Source of the DNA: Stemphylium vesicarium
Lineage: Eukaryota > Ascomycota > Dothideomycetes > Pleosporales > Pleosporaceae
Assembly: GCA_004380135.1 (NCBI GenBank)
Contig: QXCR01000003.1
Coordinates: 186,001 to 250,000, forward strand
Direction of reading: 5' to 3'
Length of the DNA: 64,000 nt
A program made the translations under genes and the position numbers. Of the stretch, positions 12,022-21,736 are shown piece by piece (within the stretch, counting starts at the first letter, position 1; each line of letters opens with the position of its first letter). The notes beneath the pieces are model-generated. The model did no database searches. It saw only the letters and a list, made by a program, of their open reading frames with translations, and had not been told where the DNA came from.

Positions 12022-13785
12022 TTAAACGCTCATCTCCTTCAACTCCTCGCTAACTTTGAAGGGCGCCTCCGTCTTCGCTCTAATCTCCTCGACCGTGACA
12101 CCCTTCGCATATTCCTTCAGCGTAAGTCCCTCCGTGCGATCACAATCAAACACCGCCAAATCCGTGATAATAGTGCTGACGCACTTTTGCCCTGTCAAAG
12201 GGAATGTGCATTGGTTCAAGATCTTGGGGTTGCCCTTCTTGTCGACGTGCTCCATTGTGATGACGACTTTGGTTTGCGTTGGGTTTGCAACGAGATCCAT
12301 GGCGCCGCCGATGCCTTTTACTTTGCCGGGAAGCATGAAGTTTGCGAGATCTGTGGAGGTGTTGTGTTAGTTAGAAACAAATGAGGGGAAGAATGGGAGA
12401 AGACGTACCTCCGAATTGGTTCACTTGCATTGCGCCGAGCATGGCAACGTCTATCCGGCCTGAGCGGATCATACCGAAGGACTCGTGGCTGCCGAATGTC
12501 GAGGCGCCTTTGATTAGTGTGACGGTTTCTTTGCCGGCGTTGATCAGGTCTGGATCCTACTACTGGGTCAGTGTACTGATCGTATCTGTGGCGAATGATC
12601 TAGGCATACCTCTTCACCGGGCTTGGGATACCGGCCCATACCTAAGATGCCGTTTTCTGACTCGAGAACAATCTCGGTGCCTTCAGGCAAGAAAGCAGGA
12701 GCTGCAAGTGGCATGCCAATGCCGAGGTTGACATACATGCCATCCTTAAGCTCCTGTGCCGCGCGCTTGATGATGCGCTCGCGCTTTTGTGATGATTCTG
12801 TTGATCCTGTGGCACTGTTAGCGGTCGGAGCTTCTTTGGGTACTCTCTGTTTCCAGAGACTCACCACCTTCCAGCAGTGCCTTCTTCTGCTCCTCCGGAC
12901 TCTTCCAAAACACCTTCCTCTCAATCTCCTTGCCAACTGTGCTCTTAATCACCCTCTTCACATAGATGCCCTGGAGATGAATGTCTTCGGGCGAAATCTC
13001 GCCATCCTCAACAATCTCATCCGCCTCGACAATCGTCATCTTAGCGTTCTTGCCCATTGCCTCGTTGAAGTTGTTCTGTGCTTTGCGGAACTGGCAGTTG
13101 CCGAGACGATCAGCTTTGGCGACCTTGACGAAGGCGTAGTCTCCGAAGATAGCCTCCTCCATGACGTAGGCTTTTCCGTTGAATTCGCGGGTCTCTTTGG
13201 GTGGGGCCATTTGCGCGATCGTGCCGTCAGTGTTGTAGCGGACTGGGAGTTCACCGGTTTGTACTTGAAGTCGTTAGTCGTAGCTCTTCTGTGCTATAGT
13301 CTTTCCTTCTTCATACCTATTGTTCCGTACGCAGCAGGTGTGTAGAAAGCCGGTACACCGGCAGCACCGGCGGCGCACTTCTCCGCAATGGTGCCTTGAG
13401 GCGTCAACTGAAGGCTCAACTGTCCCTTCAAGTACATTTGCTCAAACACCTTGTTGTCTCCGATATAACTCGCAATCATGGTGCCAATTTGCTTTGTCTC
13501 CAGAAGCTGACCCAAGCCAACACCCGGCATGCCCGCATTGTTACTGACGACGGTGAAGTTCTTGAGGTCGGATCGATCGCGTAGCGCGTTGATGAGGGTG
13601 TTCGGTACTCCTGAGAAACCAAAGCCGCCAACCAGAACTGTCGAGTCGGACTTCATGTCCTTGATTGCCTCTTGTGCTGACGAGACTATCTTGTTGATTG
13701 CCGGCCGTGACGCGCTGGCGGAGAAGAAGCGCATGCCAGTCGCTGGGCCGCGGCGACGCGCCGAGAAGAGAAGAGACCGTTGCAT
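12022..13785 (-). CDS. Succinyl-CoA:3-oxoacid CoA-transferase (SCOT type), mitochondrial
   Basis: Five exons (13785-13317, 13263-12865, 12806-12610, 12556-12409, 12350-12022) encode 513 aa, the usual length for a fused alpha+beta SCOT. The start at 13785 gives a mitochondrial presequence (MQRSLLFSARRRG...MRFFSAS). The alpha part has the CoA-binding motif VGGFGFSGVPNTLI. The beta part has NLGIGMPLAAPAF and the active-site Glu in ESENGILGMG (about residue 340). Known family members move CoA from succinyl-CoA to acetoacetate or, in the 3-oxoadipate pathway, to 3-oxoadipate. The second role fits better here because a maleylacetate-reductase-like gene lies just upstream on the same strand and a thiolase next to it, but the sequence alone does not decide. 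A CCCCAC site lies 234 bp upstream of the start. Confidence 0.96.
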
Positions 13786-14407
13786 TGTGAGTAAGTTCGT
13801 TGCGAAGGGTACGGAGAAGGCGGAAGAGCTCGCAGGCTTCAATTCAGCGAATGCGCCCAAGACGGCGTTGAATTGCTTGCGATGTTGTTTGACTGTCTGA
13901 ATGTAAGCACCAAAGCAGCTGCAGCACCAAGGTCAACTTCCAGCTTCTCCGCAAACGTTACTGCTGAAAGACGCGTAAGGAAATACAGTGTTCGAACTTC
14001 TCGTGCGGAGACGACACTCCCCACACTCGCATCCCGAGGGCATGCATCATCATAACTAGCCAATTGGGGTAGACCGACTCAAATGCCGTTCCGATGGCGG
14101 GTAAGAGCAAAGTCTCCACAATCGGACGTGGGAAAGAACTTAGCCGGTCAGATTGCGGAGGTTGCGGCCAAAACGCGCGTTGATTGGACGAGGCGCGGCT
14201 CGGAAAAAGGCAATGGGGCTTGGAAGTGGAAAACATTTCCATACATTGTGTTTAGCATCATCACACACGCTCAAGATGCGGCGCGATGGCCCGTATTCTA
14301 GAAAGATGGAATTGTATTGTCTTGTCACTGTTTTTGGGATATGTTACATCGATTTCAAAGACTCTATATATTGTTTGATCTACACTCGAGGCAAATTTCG
14401 TAGGTAA
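13786..14407. other. Intergenic region upstream of the CoA-transferase
   Basis: These 622 bp are the promoter of the CoA-transferase and the 3' flank of the Fe-ADH gene. CCCCAC at 14019-14024 fits a CreA site. No gene is supported. Confidence 0.45.
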
Positions 14408-15869
14408 TTAGTAGAGATCGTGCACAATTTGCTTCACTGTGGAAAGTGTTAGTTGCTGAGTATACGGAATTTCAGACGAATAACTCACAACTACCAAAGT
14501 CTTTGTGGTCTTTACTGTGCAGCGCGCGGGATGCGATAGCTTCTTCCTCGGCGTCTCCTCTCGGCACGTTGTACTGCGAATGTCAGCAACCCTCGTTTAT
14601 GCACGCTTCAGGAACTTACAGCTGCAAGAGTAGTCTTGTGCCCCAATTCCTCGACAAGACTCGCAATAGCGTCAGCGATGATGTGAGCATCCTTTTCGTC
14701 GCTACAGGCACTCTGCTTGCCAATGTATGGGATGATCCTGGCGATTTGCTTAGCCTCCTCTGGGTTGCTTGCTTTGAAATGTACCGTGGGTGCCAGACTG
14801 AGACAGCTGGTGATGCCATGTGGAATGCTGTATGTAGCGCCTATGGCATGACCGATGCTGTGACTCAGGCCGACTCCGCCGGTATAGAGGAAGGGGAAGA
14901 GCGATGAATAGCAAGCAACGAAAAGCTTTGTGCGAACTTCTGCGTCCTGGGGGTTTGCTTTCGACTGCGGTAGATACGTGAACAGGTCTTTGATGGCTTC
15001 CAAGGCCATGCGTTTTGTGGGTATCTCAGCAGCCAGTGGGTGGTACATCAACTCTACTGCATGGTCTAATGAACGAATCTAAACTCCTGTCAGTCGACAA
15101 TTCGGAGTTAATAACTCGCGAAGATGATGAGACTTACACCCGTGCTAGTCCAGAGATTCAGAGGAGTGTAGATAGCGATGTCTCCGTCATACACAACCGC
15201 TGTTGCAGGTCAGAATGTGTCCAGGTACTTTTCTGTTCAGCAAATGCTCACCCTTTGGCACCAGTTCCGGATCACTGACTGCAATCTTGTGCTTCTCTTC
15301 CGTCGTGAAGCCGGCATTTTGCGTTGTCTCGGCCACACTGAGCGTTGTTGGAACGGCAATGCTGGGTATCCATTTGCCTGTTTCCTCGTGGATGTTGTAT
15401 GCGATGGCCTTGGCTGAGTCGATAGGCGAGCCACCTCCGATTGATACAAGAACATCGCATCCTGACTTTGCCATCAGTGAAGTGGCTTCTTTGATGTCTT
15501 GGATTGGCCTGGATGATATTAACGCCTATCTCATCACCCGAATTTCGTTCACGTACGCATGTTGTCCAATCTTGCTAAATGTACCACCATGCGCAGATCC
15601 AAGAGACTTCTCGATATCCTTGATTACCGGTGTCTTTTCGTAGAGCGACCGGCCCGTGATGATAAATGCCTTGGTAGCGCCGAGCTCAGCAATGACGTCT
15701 GGCAATTGCTTGCTCGTTCCTAGCCGTGATCATGAGCCTCCTCCAACCGCATTGTCCTAGGTAATTGCTTACCATTTCCGTAGATCATAAGCTTGACTGG
15801 TGATGCCCTGTACACACCCTTGGTGGAGGAGTCAATGCTGCCATTCTGGTACTTGTTCGGGAGAGCCAT
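14408..15869 (-). CDS. Maleylacetate reductase-like iron-type alcohol dehydrogenase
   Basis: Seven exons (15869-15773, 15719-15557, 15508-15252, 15199-15138, 15078-14620, 14573-14489, 14436-14408) join to 383 aa. All six introns are 46-59 bp; the last exon codes for nine residues. The NAD(P)-binding motif is VSIGGGSPIDSAKAIA, followed by IAVPTTLSVAETTQNAGF. His residues that bind metal or substrate in the family are seen in SLDHAVELMYHP, GLSHSIGHAIG and IPHGITS. Length and the TTEEKHKI...PKAVVYD segment resemble maleylacetate reductases, which make 3-oxoadipate from maleylacetate with NAD(P)H. No targeting sequence is visible at this start; an in-frame upstream extension exists but has a poor composition for a presequence. 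It is divergent from the thiolase over 278 bp, a pairing that fits the 3-oxoadipate route. Another Fe-ADH activity cannot be excluded. Confidence 0.9.
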
Positions 15870-16147
15870 CGCTTCGTGTCGCGTTCTAGTCAGTTTGCGA
15901 TGGAAAAGGTTGGATGTGAATAGTCGCACTTCATGCGGGCTGAATTCGGTAAGCATCCATGGATCAAGGTTGCACTCCACTAGTCGTCATGGAGGGGTCT
16001 TTCCGATGTCGCCCCACACACGCTCGCCCCGCCGCAGCTCTTACCGCGACCACATACGGTAATTTCTGCACTACATCTTCGTATACACTACATAGCGCGC
16101 ATTTTCAGTCACGATGAATATTGAAAGTTCCAAAAGCATTTGAGAAG
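15870..16147. promoter_or_regulatory. Divergent promoter of reductase and thiolase
   Basis: This 278-bp stretch drives both genes in opposite directions. It carries a CCCCAC at 16012-16017 within a CCCCACACACG context, a CreA-type site. Confidence 0.5.
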
Positions 16148-17466
16148 ATGGCAAGCTTCAGCAGAGCTGCGCGGAACGTTTTACAGAAAAGCCCAAATGA
16201 TGTCGTCTTGCTTTCTACGGTCAGATCACCAATCAATCGAAGTTTCAAGGGTGGATACAAAGATGCTCATCCAGAAGATATTCTGATGCCGGTGAGTCTC
16301 GGCGAAAGTATGCGTTGCGTGGTAGCTGAAATCTGCTAGGTCATGAAGGCTGCGGTCGAACGAGCTGGAATAGAAAAGAGCGACGTAAACGACGTGATGA
16401 TAGGAAACGTTCTTGCTGAGCTCGGCTTCGCGAAGACGGGACGTATGGCGCTCAATCACGCTGGTTTTCCCAATACCACGACGTTTCACACAGTCAATCG
16501 CCAATGTTCGAGCAGCCTTCAGGCAATCACGCACATGGCACATTCCATAATGGTGGGTCAGCTCGACGTGGGGCTTGCCGGAGGCGTAGAAAGTATGTCG
16601 AGAAATTACAGTTCGCGGGGCATTCCAACTGATGTCTCGCCGGCTCTTCTCGGATCGAGCGTGAAGGATGCGTGCGACTGTCTTATGCCCATGGGCATTA
16701 CATCGGAGAATGTGGCAGAAAGATACAAGGTCGACCGGAAGTCGCAGGACGAGTATGCTGTACGAAGCCACGGTCGTGCGAGTCGCGCACAAAAGGAAGG
16801 CCGCTTTGGCTGGGAAACTGTGCCTGTCACAGTTCAAAGAATGGATGAGGCAACTGGACAGCCGGTTGGGTTTGAGGTGACCAAGGACGACGGTATTCGG
16901 CACGGATTGACGTTTGAGAAAGTATCAACGCTCAAGCCTGTATTCGGGGAGAATGGGAAGAGCACTGCGGGTAACTCGTAGGTCACGCTTCTGCATTGCG
17001 ATGAAAAGGCTGACGATTTAGCTCCCAAATTTCCGACGGCGCATCCTCTACCATACTCGCGCGACGCTCGTGGGCGGAAGAGCGCGGGCTTCAGCCGTTA
17101 GGCCGTTTCGTGGGAACTCAAGTCAAAGGCTGCGCGCCGGATGAGATGGGAATTAGTCCAATCTTTGCCATACCCGCATTGCTCAACTGGACAGGCGTGG
17201 AGCTGAAGGATGTTGACATCATTGAGTTGAATGAGGCGTTTGCGAGCCAGACAATCGCTTGCATCCAGGAATTGGGCCTGGATGAAGACAAGGTCAATCC
17301 CAACGGCGGCGCGATAGCGCTTGGGCATCCTACCGGAGCTACAGGTGCCCGCCAGACGGCGACCCTGTTTGGTGAGCTAAGGCGCCAAGACAAGGAGATG
17401 GGAATTGTTAGCATGTGTGCGAGTACCGGCCTAGGTGTCGCGTCGTTGTTTGTCAGGGAGTCGTAG
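16148..17466 (+). CDS. Acetyl-CoA C-acyltransferase (thiolase)
   Basis: Three exons (16148-16291, 16340-16977, 17022-17466) encode 408 aa of the degradative thiolase family. The acyl-binding Cys is in NRQCSSSLQA (residue 104). The other catalytic motifs are NEAFASQ, the His in GGAIALGHPTGATGAR and the C-terminal Cys in SMCASTGLGVAS. The N-terminus (MASFSRAARNVLQKS) is basic and without acidic residues, compatible with mitochondrial import; there is no C-terminal SKL-type peroxisomal signal. The first ATG in frame is at 16148. Fungal 3-ketoacyl-CoA and 3-oxoadipyl-CoA thiolases belong to this family. The divergent maleylacetate-reductase-like gene and the nearby CoA-transferase suggest thiolysis of 3-oxoadipyl-CoA to succinyl-CoA and acetyl-CoA; ordinary beta-oxidation is the alternative. 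Confidence 0.95.
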
Positions 17467-17825
17467 CACGGTGTACCAGAACCTGGAACATATCGCATAA
17501 CGATGACGATTATGATGATGATGATGATGATGGCAGTGATGACTGCCCCACCCCGCGCAGAAGTTTAACGCTTGATCACGAGATTGACGCGGGGTCATGT
17601 GCAGATGCGAGCTAACCTCTTTCGCCACATTGGCACCTCTCATGTACTCTCCGTCGGCATTGCTTTCCCCACACGATGCTGCAGCTCCAGCGTCCCACAC
17701 GGCCACCTTCCGCCATGCACCACCTCGGGACGTCCACAATGTCCTGTATGGCGTCGCAGCTCTCCCTGGAGGGCTTACTTGCTCTCAAAGTCCCTTGAAT
17801 CTACGCTATCACAGACTCTTCCATC
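17467..17825. other. Intergenic region between thiolase and PcaB-like lyase
   Basis: These 359 bp should hold the promoter of the lyase gene. They contain an ATG/GAT triplet repeat and two CCCCAC sites (17546-17551 and 17667-17672). Confidence 0.45.
17511..17532. repeat. Trinucleotide microsatellite (ATG)n
   Basis: About seven ATG/GAT units lie just downstream of the thiolase stop. It is non-coding simple sequence. Confidence 0.85.
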
Positions 17826-19253
17826 ATGTTCTTGCTTCGTCGCGCCCCACTGCGTCTCGTCCCACGTGTGGCCACCTTCCGTCCCCAACGGCGATCGCTC
17901 GGGAGCGTCAGTGCAATCGATTCAGTCATATTTCGCACTCTCTTTGGAACAGACGAGATTCGAAAAGTGTTCGATGACAAGGCATACATTGATCGATGCA
18001 TTGACGCTGAGACGGCTTTGGCGAGAGCACAGTCGAAATGCCATGTCATTCCTTCTCACATCGGACAAGTTGTGACATCGAAAGCTAGAGAAGTCGAGCT
18101 GGATTACGACCGGTTGCGTCGCGAGACTGAGATTGTGGGCTACCCCATATTCCCATTGGTGCGCCAGCTGTCTGCATCATGCGGCGATGAAGCTGGACGC
18201 TATGTGCATTGGGGCGCAACTACCCAGGACATCATGGACTTGGCGAGCATTCTGCAGATGAAGGAAGGCATTGCCATCGTCGAGCGCACACTTCGCTCCG
18301 TCATCAAGAACCTCGAAAACCTCTCGCGAAAGCACCGTGATACCCCGATGGCTGGCCGTACACACCTGCAGCATGCCTTGCCTATTACCTTTGGACACAA
18401 ATGTGCGATTTGGCTTTCCGGCTTCCAGAGACATCTCGAGCGCTTGGAACAGCTCAAGGACCGCGCATTGATGGTGCAATTTGGAGGAGCTGCAGGGTCT
18501 TTGGCTTCACTAGGCTCAGGTGATGACGGGATCCGCGTTCGGAAAGAAATGGCCAAGGACCTTGGACTGACGGATCCTCCCATCACGTGGCACGTTGCGC
18601 GCGACGGTATTGCCGAAGTCACAAACTACCTTGCGCTGGTCGGTGGAACCCTGGGCAAGCTCGCTCTAGACATCATCATCATGTCTTCGAATGAGCTTTC
18701 TGAGGTGTCAGAGCCATTCGTACCACATAGAGGAGCTTCTTCGACCATGCCACAGAAAAGGAACCCCATTTCGAGCGAAGTCATACTCGCAGCATCAAAG
18801 ATTCTGAGATCAAACGCAGGTTTGGTGCTTGATGGCATGGTGTCAGACTTCGAGCGCGCCTCTGGTCCTTGGCATCTGGAATGGGTGGCTGTTCCAGAGA
18901 GTTTCGTCATCGCAATCGGGGCCCTCACCCAGGCCGACTTTGCGCTTTCTGGGCTGGTAGTGAATCCAAAGCAAATGCTCACCAATCTCTACTCCACCAG
19001 AGGCCTTATCGTCGCTGAGGCTGTCATGATGGGTCTAGCCCCACATGTCGGTCGCTCGAAAGCTCATGATGTTGTGTACGAGGCATGCAAGGAGAGCATC
19101 GAGAATGATACCAGTTTGTTAGAAGCTCTACAAACGCGACCAGATATTACTGACAAGATCTCCCACCAAGAGTTGAGCTCTCTATGCGACGCCAAAAACT
19201 ACCTAGGCTCATGTGGACTTATGGTCGACGAGGTCTTAGCTGCATCCAATTGA
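17826..19253 (+). CDS. Fumarase/aspartase-superfamily lyase, PcaB-like, mitochondrial
   Basis: A single exon encodes 475 aa. The first 30 residues (MFLLRRAPLRLVPRVATFRP...) form a strong mitochondrial presequence. The rest is a class-II fumarase/adenylosuccinate lyase-type enzyme with YVHWGATTQDIMD, AGRTHLQHALPITFG and the superfamily signature GASSTMPQKRNP near residues 305-316. It looks closest to bacterial 3-carboxy-cis,cis-muconate cycloisomerases (PcaB). Fungal protocatechuate pathways normally use an unrelated beta-propeller lactonizing enzyme, so a fungal gene of this type is uncommon. The gene has no intron, unlike all nearby cluster genes, which suggests late acquisition or retroposition. 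In the cluster it could cyclise or cleave a dicarboxylic ring-cleavage intermediate in the mitochondrion; the true substrate is unknown. Confidence 0.9.
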   Translation: MFLLRRAPLRLVPRVATFRPQRRSLGSVSAIDSVIFRTLFGTDEIRKVFDDKAYIDRCIDAETALARAQSKCHVIPSHIGQVVTSKAREVELDYDRLRRETEIVGYPIFPLVRQLSASCGDEAGRYVHWGATTQDIMDLASILQMKEGIAIVERTLRSVIKNLENLSRKHRDTPMAGRTHLQHALPITFGHKCAIWLSGFQRHLERLEQLKDRALMVQFGGAAGSLASLGSGDDGIRVRKEMAKDLGLTDPPITWHVARDGIAEVTNYLALVGGTLGKLALDIIIMSSNELSEVSEPFVPHRGASSTMPQKRNPISSEVILAASKILRSNAGLVLDGMVSDFERASGPWHLEWVAVPESFVIAIGALTQADFALSGLVVNPKQMLTNLYSTRGLIVAEAVMMGLAPHVGRSKAHDVVYEACKESIENDTSLLEALQTRPDITDKISHQELSSLCDAKNYLGSCGLMVDEVLAASN

Positions 19254-19705
19254 ATAGGTTTAGTCGCTATCACAGCATCCGCTCTAAGTGAAGTCAATCT
19301 GGCATTAATTCTGCAAATCGTTCCCCTGAGTCAGCACTATCATCTCAATCGCGGTTCTTATCAACGTCAATAAGAAACCCCGCAGGTGAAGCATAAGCCC
19401 ATGTGGCGATGCAGTCCATCAAGCAAGGTGTAGGGCTCTTTCATCCCACAGGTCCCACTAACCCGGTCCAGGTCATCATCCACCAATTGTGGGCCTCTCA
19501 CAGCTCCCGTAGCGTAGATACCGAAGAGGCAACCCCGCTATTAAGTGTCTCGGGCCCCGCCACCACATCATGCACAAGCCCGACCACCTAGCTGCGGCAG
19601 ATGTCGGCCTGCCGTTCCACGAACATGGATTATCCAATATAAGGCTAGATCTTTGGCATGGTAAGCTCTATCGTATTCACTACACTCTGCAAGCCGATTA
19701 ACATC
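19254..19705. other. Promoter region of the dioxygenase gene
   Basis: The 452 bp contain three CCCCGC sites (19378-19383, 19533-19538, 19555-19560), all matching SYGGRG on the minus strand, and a TATA-like CCAATATAAGG near 19634. An in-frame ATG at 19658 precedes the chosen start; I prefer 19706 because the upstream one lies very close to the TATA-like element. Confidence 0.45.
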
Positions 19706-21469
19706 ATGCAAGCATTCCAAGAACGCAAGCTAGTCACCGACCCCAAGAAGGCATTCCATTACACAGATCTTCAACGACTCAAGCCAACGCGAGCCAACGA
19801 TCCGTACGACTACCAAGCAGGATGGGGAAACCGACACCAATCTGAAGTCATTCCGGGCACACTGCCTGTTGCCCAAAACAACCCTCAGGAAGTCCGATTT
19901 GGGCTTTACACCGAAGGCATCACATATTCCGCATTCGCAGCTCCTCGCGCACACAACTTCAGTACTTATATGTACCGATGCCGGCCAGCGGCGGCTCACA
20001 GTATGTTTTATGTTACGTCATAGTCAACGAATACTAAGCTTTAGCAGAGGGCTATGTACCCATCGAGTCAAAGTCTAACATTACAAACTGCTTCTTGTCT
20101 ATCAACCCGAAGGTCAAGACGCTGCCCGAGCAAGCAGAATGGCGGCCATTCCCGTTGCCGAAAGACGACGAGAAGATCGACTTTGCTGATGGTCTACACA
20201 CACTGTGTGGCAGCGGCGATCCAAACATCAAAGAAGGACTTGCATTCTACGTCTATATGATCAACTCCAGCATGGACCGCCGTGCATTCTGTAACACCGA
20301 TGGAGATTTCCTCATCTGTGCACAACAAGGCAACCTCGATATTAAGACGGAGATGGGAAAGATCTTCTTGCAACCGGGAGAGATTTGCGTCATACAGCGC
20401 GGCATCAGATTCTGCCTCAATCTGGCTCCAGACACTCCGGTAGCACGCGGATACATCACTGAGGTATGGGGCTCCATGTGGGAGCTTCCTGACCTTGGTC
20501 CTCTTGGAGGCCATGGCTTGGCAAATCCCCGTGATTTCCTTTACCCGGTAGCTGCTATTGACGACGACCTACACGTTGACTGGCAAATTGTCAACAAGAC
20601 CAACGGCCAGCTCGTAGCCATTCAGCAGGATCACAGCCCCTTTGATCTCGTGGCATGGCATGGCAATGTTGTTCCCTACAAGTACGACCTGACTAAGTTC
20701 TCGTCCCAGAACAGCACGTCTATTGATCACACCGATCCTTCGATCTTCACTGTTCTGACAGCAAAGTCTCGCGACCCTATAACACCTCTAGCAGACTTCC
20801 TTTGGTTCGGACCAAGATGGGATGTCGCAACAAACACTTTCCGACTTCCATACTTCCATCGCAACTCCGCATCCGAGTTTCTGGCCTGCTTGTATGGTCA
20901 AGGTCTTGGCCGCAGTGACGACTTCCAGCCCGGAGGAGGTAGTTTTGAGGGTGGCCACACACCTCATGGAGGCTTTCACGAAGGATACCAGCATGGTATG
21001 CGGATTCACGAGAGTCAGCCAGAAAAAATATTGACCGGTAAGACTGGACTAGACCGATAGGACCAAACAAGTACTGACTGAACTCCAGACCAATTGACCA
21101 TCATGGTTGAATCAAGCCGCCTCTTCCTCTTCACCGAATATGCTCGTAAAGGCTGCGGAACAATTGAAACACACGGTACTGACTACAAAGTCTGGGATGC
21201 TCTTCCGGTACGTCTCCACGTTCATGTTGACCAGAACTCTCACTAACGTGCTGCAGGATCGCTTCTCCGCCAACAAGAGAGCACAGGAATTGCTCGCTCG
21301 AATCAAGGACGACAAGGTTGCCGAAAAGCAGAGGCTGGCACCTTACTATTTCGGAGGCTTCTCCCATGGCGCAAACACGAGCGATACAGACGGAGTACAC
21401 CGGAAAGAGCTGGAGCCATATTTGAACGGGCAAGCGAAGACGAACGGAACGAATGGTGTGAAGGCTTAG
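19706..21469 (+). CDS. Homogentisate 1,2-dioxygenase-family ring-cleavage enzyme
   Basis: Four exons (19706-20000, 20045-21037, 21089-21207, 21257-21469) encode 539 aa. The cupin core is well conserved: GWGNRHQSEVIPGTLP, NTDGDFLICAQQG, VIQRGIRF, ELPDLGPLGGHGLANPRDF and DPSIFTVLTAKS. The iron ligands of the family are present: His370 and Glu376 in PYFHRNSASEF and His406 in HTPHGG. It differs from typical homogentisate dioxygenases (about 445 aa) in the region around the third ligand and by a C-terminal tail of about 60 residues. No fumarylacetoacetase or maleylacetoacetate isomerase gene is nearby, as would be expected for tyrosine catabolism. The neighbours point instead to maleylacetate and 3-oxoadipate, so cleavage of a hydroquinone-type ring is a reasonable hypothesis. 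No targeting signal is visible. Confidence 0.92.
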
Positions 21470-21736
21470 TCGTTACATCCCACAGTATCCTTCTCTCGGC
21501 GTCATTTGCCTCATTTCTGTTGCCGAATACCGCACATCTAAACTTATCCGCTCTATATCCAGTAGTTTGTAATCCAAACCGCCAGCCTCCGCAGCCCATG
21601 GTCGGGTAACGTCTGTGCATTCACGCCCCAGAGTCTCTACCGACCCCACAAGTCTAATGTGGGGCGATTATTCTCAGAAGCAGTTGCTTTCTTTCTTTAA
21701 TATGTCGGTAGTCGATCATGTATTGTCGCAAGTATC
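21470..21736. other. Promoter region of the CaiB/BaiF gene
   Basis: This 267-bp interval contains an inverted pair of CreA-type sites (listed separately). Nothing coding is evident. Confidence 0.4.
21644..21664. promoter_or_regulatory. Inverted CreA-type site pair CCCCAC-N9-GTGGGG
   Basis: CCCCAC at 21644-21649 and GTGGGG at 21659-21664 form a 6-bp inverted repeat with a 9-nt spacer, 73 bp before the start of the CaiB/BaiF gene. Each arm matches the CreA consensus SYGGRG. Paired sites are the arrangement usually needed for CreA action in vivo; binding here is not shown. Confidence 0.55.

Noticed and set aside
16226..16903. Open frame of 225 codons antisense to the thiolase
   Set aside because: Crosses the thiolase intron without regard for it and shows no motif.
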